Shown here: positions 9,882 through 19,707 of the stretch, one piece after another
How the letters are laid out: the number at the start of each line of letters is the position of its first letter
Position numbering within the stretch: the first letter of the stretch is position 1
NCBI GenBank assembly: GCA_003049435.1
Contig: PYSQ01000003.1
Coordinates: 1 to 64,000, forward strand
Reading direction: 5' to 3'
DNA: 64,000 nt
DNA from: Nakataea oryzae
Taxonomy: Eukaryota > Ascomycota > Sordariomycetes > Magnaporthales > Magnaporthaceae
Made by a program: the position numbers and the translations under genes
Notes under the pieces: generated by a model
What the model saw: only the letters and a program-made list of their open reading frames with translations
The model's database searches: none
Told to the model about the DNA's origin: nothing

Positions 9882-11568
9882 CTAACTTGTGCCCAGTGTG
9901 CTCCAGTCCTCAACCGGACAGTTCGCAGAGGCCCTGGCCTTTTTCGGCCTGGTCACGGCCCCGACCCAGAGCGGTGCCAGCCCGACCTGGCGCCTGCACC
10001 AGGCGGCGCCCTCGCGCACGTCCTCGAGGGCCCAGGCCGTGGGCCAGCGCGCGGCCAGCAGGCGCGAGGCCTCGTCGACGACGTCGCGGCCCGTGGCGCC
10101 GGCCCACCACGCGGCCTCGCGGCGGGCCAGGACGCCCCAGTAGGCCAGGACCAGCAGCGCGAGCGGCTCGCGGCGCGCGACGCCGGCCACGAACTCGGGC
10201 CCGCCCCGCTCCGCGCCGCCGGGCAGCGCCACGAAGGCGCCCCGCATGCGCCCGCTGGCCTGCTCGCCAAACAGGTATCGCACCAGCCCGACGGCGAGCG
10301 CATACGAGGGGTGCACGTCGACGACGCAGCGGCCGCCCCCGCCTCCGCCTCCGCCGCCGCCGCCATCGGGGATGGTGATCTGCCGGCTGGCGCGCGACAG
10401 GCGCGCCAGCGCGTCGACCGTGTTGAGGCCCAGCAGCAGCACAAAGTCGTGCTGCGGGGCAAAGTTGTCGCGCAGCTCGCGCGCCGCCGTCGGGCCGGCG
10501 AGCAGCCAGTCGCGGTTGGCGGCGCCCGTGCGCGCCGAGCCCGCGAACATGGCCATGGCCATGTGCACGCGCGAGATGGTCGGGGTCGGGAACGGCGAGG
10601 TCGGGTGGCCGACGGTCGTCACGGCCTCGCCGGCGTAGTAGTACGTCTGCAGGATCGCGCACGTGGCCTTTTGCACGACGGCCTGGCAGGCCGGCGGCTT
10701 GACCAGGCTGAAGTAGCCCGCCATCTTGCCAAACTTTGTAAACACGTGGATGTTGTCGCGCGTGATGTACCTCGGCACCCCCTCGGCGGCGCCCGCGGCC
10801 AGGGGCCCGTCGGGGAGGGCGGCGGTGGCGGCCCGGAAGCGCGCGGTCGCGTCGAGGCAGTACTCGAGCGCGGCGCGCGTGTATCGCTTCTCCTGCTGAG
10901 CGGCGTCGGCCCCGCCGCCGCAGCGGTGGCTGATGGCCAGGTCCATGGCTGCCACTGCCAGGACGCCGCTCAAGATTAAGTCGTACCGCAGCGCCTCCCG
11001 CGGCAGCTGGTGGCGGAGGTAGTGCCCGTCTGCAGGGACCATTGCGAGCCCCCGCCACGTGTGGATGGTCCATCAGTGTGTGAGCTCCAGCTCCAGGCGG
11101 CGGTCCGAGCCGGCAGCCGCCCCTCCCGAGCTCAAAGACGGCGCGAGGGCGGGGCTCAGTCCGAGCCGCGGGAGGCTCTTGGTATCATGGCAGCCCTGGA
11201 GTCCAAGGGTCGCGGTGCTCGTGTAGCCTTGCGGGCTGGCGGCGGTGGAGGTGTGGACCCCCGAAGCTCTGGATCGCGCGTCGGGGCCGATCCGAGACCG
11301 CTCCTGGTTGCGTCGCGCGGGTGGCTGCCCGGGCGCATCGCGGTAGTCGCACGACGACCTGCGGACCACGCAGTTGGCACACGGGGGGGCCGTCTCGTCG
11401 CACTGCGGGGAGCTCGGTCAGCACGCCGTTTCTGTCACTTCCCGGCCATGCACAGCTGGGCCACAATTGCTCGGCAACATGTCTGGTGTCACTTGCTTTG
11501 ACGTGCCGTTGTTTGCACGGGATGCATCCCGCCCTGGACTTCTTGTGGCGCGACCGTTTCATGGTCAA
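9882..11568 (-). pseudogene. Zn2Cys6 transcription factor with an in-frame TGA (UPC2-like architecture)
   Basis: Two exons, 11497-11568 and 9882-11402. The binuclear cluster is complete once spliced: C-I-P-C-K-Q-R-H-V-K from exon 1 joins C-D-E-T-A-P-P-C-A-N-C-V-V-R-R-S-S-C from exon 2 (C-x2-C-x6-C-x6-C-x2-C-x6-C). The intron has a GC donor (GCAAGT) and a CCGCAG acceptor. After a low-complexity linker the frame reads LELELTH, then TGA at 11073-11075, then WTIHTWRGLA. Family members run through this LELMHH-type motif without a break, and both sides are in the same frame. The remaining 386 residues look like an intact fungal regulator C-terminal domain, including a poly-Gly run. I see no intron that removes the stop. 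It is either a recent nonsense allele, a sequencing error or a readthrough case. Confidence 0.62.
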
Positions 11569-12581
11569 TAACCAGGGCTGTCAAACAATATCCTGCTTTG
11601 GCATCGATGGTCACAACAAGGGTGCTAATTATTTCCTCAGACACGCCGCCTGTCGGGTCAGCACCTGGGCGAGCCCGTCCCTGGTGCGGCTTACTTGCTG
11701 CGTCATGGCTGTTGCCGCAGGCAGAGGGGCCATGCTGGACTTTATAACTCTTAGAAGACGCACCTCGACCCTTCAATCAATTTTCCCAGTGGCTGTATTC
11801 CTGCAGCTGGCGCAGTGTTGGGTATGCAGTAAGATTGGTGCCCATTGCCAAGAAGAAACAAACGCCAGCCACTGGCTGCTTGCCGAGTCACCCGCGGTTT
11901 GGCGCATGCTGACATTAGGCGCAGCTGATAAATCCGTGATGCTCGTTGCGGGTTTGGAGCAGTTGGCGGGCGCGCGCTGGCAAGCCCAGCAGCCGTGCCC
12001 GAATTGGGTTTTATTGTAAGCCGGAAAGTGGTGCTCTGCCCACCGGGTTTAGCGGCCCTCAAAATTCGGGCGGGCGCCGAATCGCAACCTCTACACCCCC
12101 ACACCCAGGCAAGGGAGTCTGGAATACAGGGTTGGGCGTGGGCCAAGAATCGCTCCGTACACCAACCAAGTGAGTAAATTGAGCAGGTGCTCACAAGGAA
12201 TGAAGGAAAGATTTCCCACCATCCTAGATACCTAGATTTGACCGAGGCCTCGGTATCAGTCAAGCTAAAGTGGCTCTTCATTAAAGCATCTAGTAACTAT
12301 CGGGAAATTCGCTGTCACATTGAAAAGTACGGGACCATTTATGTTCGTTCTCAAAAGGTTGAATTATACTTGATACCTATGCAAGATGCAGGAGGCTCAA
12401 CAAATATCAAACCAAAACTATAAAAAAACATCCATTTGACAAAACCAACCCGCTGCCCCTTAAACCACGTATGCCTTACAAAAACCGGATCAAAACAAAA
12501 AAAAAAAAAAAAAAAAGAAGTCGGGCAGAGAAGATGACCTCGCTGCCGCTTTGAAACTCTGCTGCCAGTCTGTCGGGGAAT
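11569..12581. other. Intergenic region, no gene seen
   Basis: Promoter side of the Zn2Cys6 gene and 3' side of the repeat-peptide gene. It is AT-richer after about 12170. A run of 18 A on the plus strand lies at about 12499-12516, in the presumed 3' flank of the minus-strand peptide gene. No ORF with coding character was found. Confidence 0.5.
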
Positions 12582-13973
12582 TTACTCCCAGTGCTCATCG
12601 AAGTCGCGGGCCTCGATATCGCGTTCAGTAAGGCCCACAGCTCCCGCGGCCATTTGCAGAGAGGTCTTCATGATCTGGCCCTCGTTCTTCAAGGTCTTGC
12701 CGACCTTCTTAAAGAACCTGCCGATCTTGCTCGGGTCGCGGGCCTCGAGGAGATCGCGGGCCTCGAGGGTGTCGATAATGTCACGAGCCTCGAGATCACG
12801 GCTTGTAAGGCCTACGGCTCCCGCGGCCATTTGCAGGGAGTTCTTCATGACCTGGCCCTCTTTCTTCAAGGTCTTGCCGACCTTCTTGAAAAACCTGCCG
12901 ATTTTGCTCGGGTCGCGGGCCTCGAGGAGATCGCGGGCCTCGAGAGTGTCGACGTCACGGGCCTCGAGGGTATCAACAAAGTCGCGGGCCTCGAGGAGAT
13001 CGCGTTCAGTAAGGCCTACGGCTCCCGCGGCCATTTGCAGGGAGTTCTTCATGATCTGGCCCTCTTTCTTCAAGGTCTTGCCGACCTTCTTGAAAAACCT
13101 GCCGATTTTGCTCGGGTCGCGGGCCTCGAGGAGATCGCGGGCCTCGAGAGTGTCGACGTCACGGGCCTCGAGGGTATCAACAAAGTCGCGGGCCTCGAGG
13201 AGATCGCGTTCAGTAAGGCCTACGGCTCCCGCGGCCATTTGCAGGGAGTTCTTCATGATCTGGCCCTCTTTCTTCAAGGTCTTGCCGACCTTCTTGAAAA
13301 ACCTGCCGATCTTGCTCGGGTCACGGGCCTCGAGGGTATCAACAAAGTCGCGGGCCTCGAGGAGATCGCGTTCAGTAAGGCCTACGGCTCCCGCGGCCAT
13401 TTGCAGGGAGTTCTTCATGATCTGGCCCTCTTTCTTCAAGGTCTTGCCGACCTTCTTGAAAAACCTGCCGATCTTGCTCGGGTCACGGGCCTCGAGGGTA
13501 TCGACGTCGCGGGCCTCGAGGGTATCGACAAAGTCGCGGGCCTCGAGGGTATCGACAAAGTCGCGGGCCTCGAGGGTATCAACAAAGTCGCGGGCCTCGA
13601 GGAGATCGCGTTCAGTAAGGCCCACAGCTCCCGCGGCCATTTGCAGAGAGGTCTTCATGATCTGGCCCTCGTTCTTCAAGGTCTTACCGACCTTCTTGAA
13701 AAACCTGCCGATCTTGCTCGGGTCGCGGGCCTCGAGGAGATCGCGTTCAGTAAGGCCCACAGCTCCCGCGGCCATTTGCAGAGAGGTCTTCATGATCTGG
13801 CCCTCGTTCTTCAAGGTCTTACCGACCTTCTTGAAAAACCTGCCGATCTTGCTCGGGTCGCGGGCCTCGAGGCCGGAAAAGTCATCCGACAGGTGAAGGG
13901 GCGCAGCGGCGGCGGAGGTGACCATAAGGCCGGCCACGAGGGCCTGGGCGAACGAGAGCTTGGAGAACTGCAT
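12582..13973 (-). CDS. Secreted precursor with seven cecropin-like cationic peptide repeats
   Basis: Intronless 463-residue preproprotein. The start is the ATG at 13973; upstream in-frame codons have no ATG context and would bury the signal peptide. Residues 1-24 (MQFSKLSFAQALVAGLMVTSAAAA) form a signal peptide, followed by a short pro-segment ending LEARD. Seven copies of a 44-45-residue unit then start at residues 40, 85, 165, 219, 287, 355 and 414. Each begins DPSKIGRFFKKVGKTLK, continues E-G-Q-(I/V)-M-K-x-S-L-Q and ends in a hydrophobic M-A-A-G-A-V-G-L, followed by (T/S)-(E/S)-R-D-L-L-E-A-R-D. Spacers of FVDTLEARD, VDTLEARD and LLEARD separate some units. The core has about six lysines plus one arginine against one glutamate, arranged as a basic amphipathic helix, a Gly-containing turn and a hydrophobic helix, as in insect cecropins. 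No cysteines are seen in the mature part. I infer processing at the acidic LEARD spacers. Function is unproven: antimicrobial, membrane-active or signalling. Confidence 0.88.
   Translation of the reverse strand: MQFSKLSFAQALVAGLMVTSAAAAPLHLSDDFSGLEARDPSKIGRFFKKVGKTLKNEGQIMKTSLQMAAGAVGLTERDLLEARDPSKIGRFFKKVGKTLKNEGQIMKTSLQMAAGAVGLTERDLLEARDFVDTLEARDFVDTLEARDFVDTLEARDVDTLEARDPSKIGRFFKKVGKTLKKEGQIMKNSLQMAAGAVGLTERDLLEARDFVDTLEARDPSKIGRFFKKVGKTLKKEGQIMKNSLQMAAGAVGLTERDLLEARDFVDTLEARDVDTLEARDLLEARDPSKIGRFFKKVGKTLKKEGQIMKNSLQMAAGAVGLTERDLLEARDFVDTLEARDVDTLEARDLLEARDPSKIGRFFKKVGKTLKKEGQVMKNSLQMAAGAVGLTSRDLEARDIIDTLEARDLLEARDPSKIGRFFKKVGKTLKNEGQIMKTSLQMAAGAVGLTERDIEARDFDEHWE
12603..13856 (-). repeat. 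Tandem array of seven about 135-bp coding repeats plus 24-27-bp spacer repeats
   Basis: Unit positions on the minus strand: 13722-13856, 13587-13721, 13347-13481, 13185-13319, 12981-13115, 12780-12911 and 12603-12734. Between units 2 and 3, at 13482-13586, the 27-bp spacer encoding FVDTLEARD occurs three times, followed by a 24-bp VDTLEARD copy. Units 1, 2 and 7 form one sequence class (K-N-E-G-Q and M-K-T-S) and units 3-6 another (K-K-E-G-Q and M-K-N-S). This suggests internal homogenisation. Confidence 0.93.
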
Positions 13974-14215
13974 TTTTGCCGGTGTGCGAAACGGTCGAGG
14001 GTTGGCGATATTTGACTCGGAACGTGATGAGAAAAAGGGGAGAAGATGGCGGGTTGGATGGAGGATGAGAATGAGAATGGAATAAACAAAGGAAACGGAC
14101 AAAAGGAAAAGACAAAAGGAAAAAGAGACAAAAGGAGATGGTATCCGGGGATGGGGAGAAAGGAGAGGCAAAAAAGACTTGAAGGTGGCAGATGGGCCGC
14201 TATTTATCGTCTTTT
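13974..14215 (-). promoter_or_regulatory. Promoter and pyrimidine-rich leader of the repeat-peptide gene
   Basis: Read on the minus strand, a GATAAATA box lies at 14201-14208, about 230 nt before the ATG. The intervening transcript leader is strongly C/T-rich (the plus strand shows AAAGGAAAAG-type runs at about 14030-14170). TATA-like boxes with CT-rich leaders are common in strongly transcribed fungal genes. This is an inference from composition only. Confidence 0.45.
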
Positions 14216-15860
14216 GGACGTGTATTCCATCGTCAACAACGTTTAGGAGGGTTGCTGCTATTTCGGACCACCTAACACCATCCGCACGGGTCTGCCAGGT
14301 CAGTGGAGCTCGATGAAACTCTAAGAAACGCGCACTGACGCGAGGGTGGCATCCATCGAGTCGCGCCAGTAAAGAGCGTGGCAGCCGTGCATCGTTGCGG
14401 CTCCATTCCTCACGTCACCTATGTGCACTCACCACCACATACATGAGTAGCGCGCGACATTGGTAACCGATCTCCCACGGCCCCCTATGTTGCTCTTGCG
14501 CGCGAGCTCTCTGTCTCTCTCTCGATCTGGCGGCCTAAAATTAGCCTGATCGTGAAACAAAGCTTCGCCATCGAGGCCTCTGTTGCACCACAGAGTCGCA
14601 TCGGCTGGGAAACCACTTGCCAGGCGAAAAGACGTCCGGATCTCTTGGCATTCGGTCACCACTGAAGCACTTTCTGAGGCCACTTTCCCGTCCAACTTTA
14701 GATATGCCCAGGAAAACACCACTCTGGCTATAAGCATCGTAGTCATCGGGTCTAGAGCGCGAGGAGGCTGCCGCACTGCAGCCATCCTAACATTAGGAGT
14801 TGTAGTTGTATATGTACGCACATGCGCGCCGCCAATCCCGCCGATGTCCTTCCATATGATCTGCACATATAGCCACCACTGTTTTTTTTCGTACTACAAG
14901 AGCTAGCCGCAGCGGCTACCGCGCTTTGCCAGCGAATCGTGTTGGTGTTTTGGCAAGATCAAAAATTTGGGCAAGAAACGAAAAGGGCAAAAATCGGTGG
15001 AGCAAGCGAGATCTCGGGAATTCTCCGCTGGAATGCTGGGGCCCCTCCTCCAGGGGGCCCCCGCACAGATGGTATTTGACTCGGGTGACAGCAGACAGAC
15101 AAGATGGCCTGGACCGTCCAAAATACTACAGATGTAACCCTGATAGCACTGGTGGAAAGTTTGCAGGAGGTCCGCGCGATGTGCGAGCGGCATACCTACC
15201 CACCTAGATACCTACTAAGCGTCGGTTTTGGTGTGGCGAAGGGGGATGGCTGTCACGGCGGTTAGACAAAGAGAGACCCCCTTCCATCTCTGCTAAAAAG
15301 CCAGGACAATCAGGACTGCCTCCCCGATTGTGACAGGAGTCTCATACACCCAGCGCACACCGAGACAAGGCTGCAGTGCATGTCAGGGTACGCCACGCCG
15401 TAATAATGTCGGATTATGCTGGCAGCGCGTGCGTTCTGGGAATGCCCCACAGACCCGATGCTACCTGCATTTTTCCAAATTACAGTCGCTGAATATTCGG
15501 AGGAAAACATAACCAAATAGGAAGAGCCTCCGTGTCTGTGCCTGCTGCGGCCCTGCAACTAATTTTGCGGAGCTGTGATCAGCTTGCGGCGGTGTCCGCC
15601 GTCTTTATTTGCGTGCTTTTGTCCGCGGTGGTGTCCACTAGGGAGGGTACCATGCGTTAGTCACGCGGGAAGACGGTGAAGTGGCCGGGTGACAGCCGCG
15701 AACTCCTCAAAGCACTTGGGCTTTGCCAGTGTTTTGAACAGGTATTTGCGCCGAGCATGCATGTCTGGACGGAAGGCTGGCCTGCAAGGCCAGTCTCGCC
15801 ACTGCTTGATGCCGTTTGGGCAATGGACCATATGTTCTGGTGACGTGGTAGTAGGAGATT
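14216..15860. other. Intergenic region, no gene seen
   Basis: About 1.6 kb upstream of the peptide gene with only short, unstructured frames on both strands. No RNA gene or repeat was recognised apart from its border with the LINE fragment. Confidence 0.5.
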
Positions 15861-15861
15861 T

Positions 15862-16524
15862 ACGCTGAGCTTGCCATTACTTTGTGCTCTGTTGCTTTGA
15901 AGCTTTGCGGAGCAGGAAACGGAGGCCTCTTACGATCGCTACCTGGGCCTTGGGGGTCAGCATCCACCGGTCCTTTGGCTCCCTGGTCTGCCAGGCGGTC
16001 CGCCCGCTCGTTCCCTTCAATGTGTCAGTGTCCAGGGCACCATTGTATGTGGACCTCCACGTTTTCGCTTTTGAGTTCGCTGACGAGCTCGTGGAACCGG
16101 ATGTATGCCCATTGCGACGATAGAGACGCATTTCCTTTGAGACCCCAGATGACCGAGGTGCTGTCCACGCACATCCATTTTTGGATCATGGGTCTTGTGC
16201 CGCGGCTTCGAGGTCACGCAGCGCGCCAACCGTTTCTGCGTCGACCCAGTACCCGAGCCAGCGCAGGCCCGGAACCGCGGATACTGGCTATTGTTCAGGG
16301 ACCATCGTGACGGGCCGTGCCGCTCTGTCATTAATTTGCAGCATAGGGTCCCCTCCAGATCTGCTACGCGTGATATGGGTCATCTCCGTCTTTTCTGGCG
16401 CAAAGGCGATTTTGCGCTCGGATCAGTGCCGGAGCATTTCCCCCATGTCGTCCTGGAGTTCGTCCACATTCTGTTGCAGGCTGGGCGTTGCCCTCCAGTT
16501 TAAGATGTCATCTGCGCACGCAAA
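15862..16524 (-). mobile_element. Deleted and frameshifted LINE (non-LTR retrotransposon) RT-RNase H fragment
   Basis: On the minus strand a frame begins F-A-C-A-D-D-I-L at 16524, matching the reverse transcriptase catalytic motif F-x-Y-A-D-D with Tyr changed to Cys. It runs on to IAFAPEKTEMTHITR, the conserved region after the catalytic site. A stop and frame change follow, then RWLGYWVDAETVGALRD in another frame. The RNase H domain is then recognisable (CVDSTSVIWGLKG, then VHIQWCPGHTDIEGNERADR) with a stop near 15864. The roughly 200 residues normally between the RT thumb and RNase H are missing, so this is an internally deleted relic. The family resembles Tad/I-type elements of filamentous fungi. 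Confidence 0.8.
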
Positions 16525-16555
16525 TCTTCACTTGCCTCCGGCTCTGACTAAGGTC

Positions 16556-16610
16556 GCCAAGGTTAGGTTAGGTCTATTTAGCGTCTGTAGCGAGTGCTGC
16601 CTCACTCTAG
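16556..16610. repeat. Dispersed repeat, copy A (related to 30083-30140)
   Basis: The segment beginning GGTTAGGTCTATTTAGCGTC aligns without gaps to GATTAGGTTTATTTAACGTC near 30092 and continues with similarity over about 50 nt. Several differences are G to A or C to T. It sits next to the LINE fragment and may be part of that element. Confidence 0.55.
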
Positions 16611-16820
16611 CCTCCCTATGGGCATCAGGTGTGCTAGTGACTACCAGATGTTCTAGATACAGGGTCTAGCCCACCGACTGCTGCCACGGTAGCTAGCAAA
16701 CCCATCCCATCAGCCGACCAGTGTCGGTCTTAAGCCCATGCATAACAAGCCGCATCCTGAAGCCCTTGATTGGCGGGCCGGTTCTCGGTGGTAATGGTAC
16801 AGGGTGCCTCAAAGCACTAC

Positions 16821-18503
16821 TCAAGATGGCAGCGAAGAAAAATGCGGTAGGGGTGATTTTCGTAACCCATTGGGAAAAATGGGCAGCATAACAAACGGCT
16901 TCAACCGCTCAACCAACTCCCAATCAGACTCGCCCCGAGAACGTGAGCACAAGCAGCGCAAAGCTAGCCCAAGGTTTTTGTCAAAAGCCTGAAGCGGCAG
17001 CGGCACCGAGGCGCCCGCGCCCGATTGGGCCAGTTGTGCTGCTATTTTGCTCAAAAGGACGGGGGATCCGAAGCCCCAAAGACCTCCGTCTGTAGCATTG
17101 GCCAAAGCAGCCTCCACCTGCATGTCTCCGACAGCATACTGCGGCTCGCTGTCCCACCATGCCTTGTGCATGGGGACGCACACGTCAAGGATGCACGGGT
17201 CCAGTGAGTGGTTGAACTTTCCCCATGGAAATATGCTGATAAAGCGGACGTTCACAAGCACATGGAGCTTGTAATGCAGCAAGCCAAGTCTTTGGAGACA
17301 TGGAATGTATTTTCCCTTTTGTGTCAGCTACAAAAGTCCATAATATTTCAAAGCAAGTCAACGCATACCAGTGCCTCGTTAAAAGACGCCTACCTCTGAT
17401 ATGAATCCCTAATCAAAAGGGGGTGGAAATCGTCGGGATGGAGAGGTATTGCCGCCGAGATCCTCGTCTGGTCGTAGACCCCAACAAGTTTGAATATTTC
17501 CACTATTGTCGATGTCATTTCTAACGGGATGTCGATCGATTTGTCAGGCCTATAAGGACACAGAATCAACGGAAGCAGGAGAAACTGTAGGTGCGGAAGT
17601 AGAGCCTCGGTTGGGGCGCTGATCTCGCCAGCCCTTGCCTGCGCCAAAAGTCGGGCCTATTTTTGTTTCGACAGCAGCAAAGCCGTGTGAGCACTCATTC
17701 CTTGGGCGCCATCTAGCAAACCAGAGGGCAAAGCCAGAACTTGGGAACCTACCGCTTCTTGTTGAACCTCCTCCAAGAGCCGGTTATGGGCCTGAATAGC
17801 ACTCGTCGCCGGTCCTGGGGTTTTATCGAGAAACAAACCGATAGTCTCAATGGCGCGCAAAAGGTTCCTAGGCTGTGGTCGCCCGGTGATTGTCTTCCTG
17901 CGGAGAACTGGCCAGTGGGTGTGGAATTCGCCAAAGAAGATATCGAGGAGATGGTCAAAGTTTGGAGAAAAGTCTGCAGCATCTGTAAGGCTGACGTCCA
18001 TCTGGACATGTGACAGTACAGGCACCTCCACGTGGAGAAAGGCTGTCGCTGCATGGGGTTGATGGCCAAAAGTCACAGCCAGCTCCTGGCTAGATACCGG
18101 CCCGTCTGGCGCTGAAAAGGCGTCCTCGGAGCCCGCCGGGTAAGTGCATGCGCGCCCCCGACCAACACAGGGCGTGCAGCTGGGCTTTAGACCGTCACAC
18201 CGTGTCTTGCTCCCGTGGCAGGCTTGGCAGGCCCTCGAGACGCGGCTCGGGGCTGGAGCTGAGGATCGGGGCTCGTGGACCTGCATGTGCCGGCGCAGCG
18301 TATCCCTGCCAGGCGCAAGCCGTTCAAGTTAGTCTGGCTACCACGTCGCCTAGGTCGAGGCCAGCGTACCCTCTGGTGAACTTGGCACTGCATGTTGTAC
18401 ATTCAAAGGCTCGCACAGCATTGTGGACCTTGGTATGCCGGGTCAGATGCTCCTTGCGCAGATAAACGCGGCCGCAGCTGGGGAACTCGCAGGCAAAGGA
18501 CAT
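16821..18503 (-). CDS. Transcription factor with two C2H2 fingers plus a Zn2Cys6 cluster
   Basis: Nuclear DNA-binding regulator; my model has 472 residues in four exons: 18370-18503, 17753-18305, 17394-17656 and 16821-17289. Residues 4-60 hold two C2H2 fingers: CEFPSCGRVYLRKEHLTRHTK, then CTTCSAKFTRGDTLRRHMQ, the second completed across intron 1. About 20 residues later a Zn2Cys6 cluster follows (CQACHGSKTRCDGLKPSCTPC ends the core, then a final Cys in GRACTYP). The rest resembles the start of a fungal regulator middle domain (LLDIFFGEFHTHWPVL). Intron 2 (GTAGGT...AATAG) removes an in-frame stop region and joins QQEA to ARLLAQA. Intron 3 and the last exon are less certain, so the C-terminus may be longer or differ. 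A finger-plus-cluster layout is an established but minority regulator class in ascomycetes. Confidence 0.7.
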
Positions 18504-19707
18504 GGCTGAGAGGAGCTGGGAAGCCAAACTAAGGAGAGCCAGGCTTGATCAGTGCCATAAAGAGATGCACTACCAAGCTTTTCAGATTCAGGTTCAGGTT
18601 CGGGATGGCAATTGTTTGTGGCAGGGGGCAGGAACGAGGTGGATTTCTGAACCCGAACCATGTCGTCCATGTTTTGGCCCTGCTGATTCAGCGGGGCCGA
18701 GTGGGATGCCCGACTGACTCAGCAAGAAGGGTCGGCCCCTTGCGGATTGCCTAAAGCGGAAGGTTGCAGCTGGCCACACAGGCCTTCCATGACAGGCGTG
18801 AAAACAATTGGCAGCGATTTGTTCCCAGCACCGACCACCTCGACTGCGTTTGCTGTCGTCGAGTGAGCAGGCGGCCGGCCGAAACGAAGAGACGGGATCG
18901 CGAAAAAGAAGTCCTGCTATGAGTCCGCTGTGCTACAGTGACATCCAGTGTCGTCTCTTTCCTTTAGCTAGACCCCACACCCTCCCCGCTCCTTGTTGCT
19001 TATTGGTTGCTACATCTTCCTCTTTCGAGCAGGCATAGACGGCTACTACTCCTGCTTGGAGCAAAGATGTTGCTAAGTCTGACTAGACTCAACTGCAATG
19101 AAGAAAAAAAAGTCCGTGTGAAACTTGGAATGATGGTCTGCATACCGTGACGTTACTCACAGTCCGTCTTCGCTGCTATCCGAGACAGAGCACGAGAGTC
19201 TACGCGGGAGAAAACTCGAAGACTGGACTGAGGCCGGGATGCTTATGCAGCTCCCGGCTTTTTTGTTGACGTTGTCTTTGGATCTTGGTCTCTAGGGAAA
19301 ATAGGTTGAAGGTTGCAGAGCCGACGGTCGGAAATCCTTTCAGGACAAACGGTGCAAAAAACCCGTGCACGAGTTTTGCAATCGCTTTCACTCACCATTA
19401 ACTGCTTCTGACCGCCTGGCAGTTTCTGCTGGTGGAGAAGAGGAGGGCCTCCGTAGTGGTAAGGAAGCTACCTTCGAGCTCAGAATTGGGACGATGGTTC
19501 TTGCCAGCTGTTTGTCGGTAAAACTGGTGCCTGAACGTAAAAGGCAAAGCAAACACAACAGTCCCCCACCAGCCTAGACTCACATTGAGAAAGGTTTTAC
19601 GAATTCTGACGTCACCGTGGGCCGGTAATTCCTGGTAGGTAGGTTGCCACATAAAAATCCCAATTTCGGAAGTGATGCAAGTCTGAGACCAAGAAAGAAC
19701 ACAAGAA
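18504..19707. other. Intergenic region, no gene seen
   Basis: Lies between the divergent C2H2/Zn2Cys6 regulator gene and the small ORF at 19708. No frame with coding character, no RNA gene and no repeat was recognised. Confidence 0.5.

Noticed and set aside
12591..14015. Long plus-strand ORFs across the peptide-repeat array (474 and 408 codons)
   Set aside because: They are mirror frames of the repeat. The minus frame has a signal peptide, regular spacers and a proper promoter side, while the plus frames only reflect repeat periodicity.
16556..16575. Telomere-like GGTTAG repeats
   Set aside because: Only two irregular units within a sequence that matches another interior repeat copy, so it is not an interstitial telomere array.
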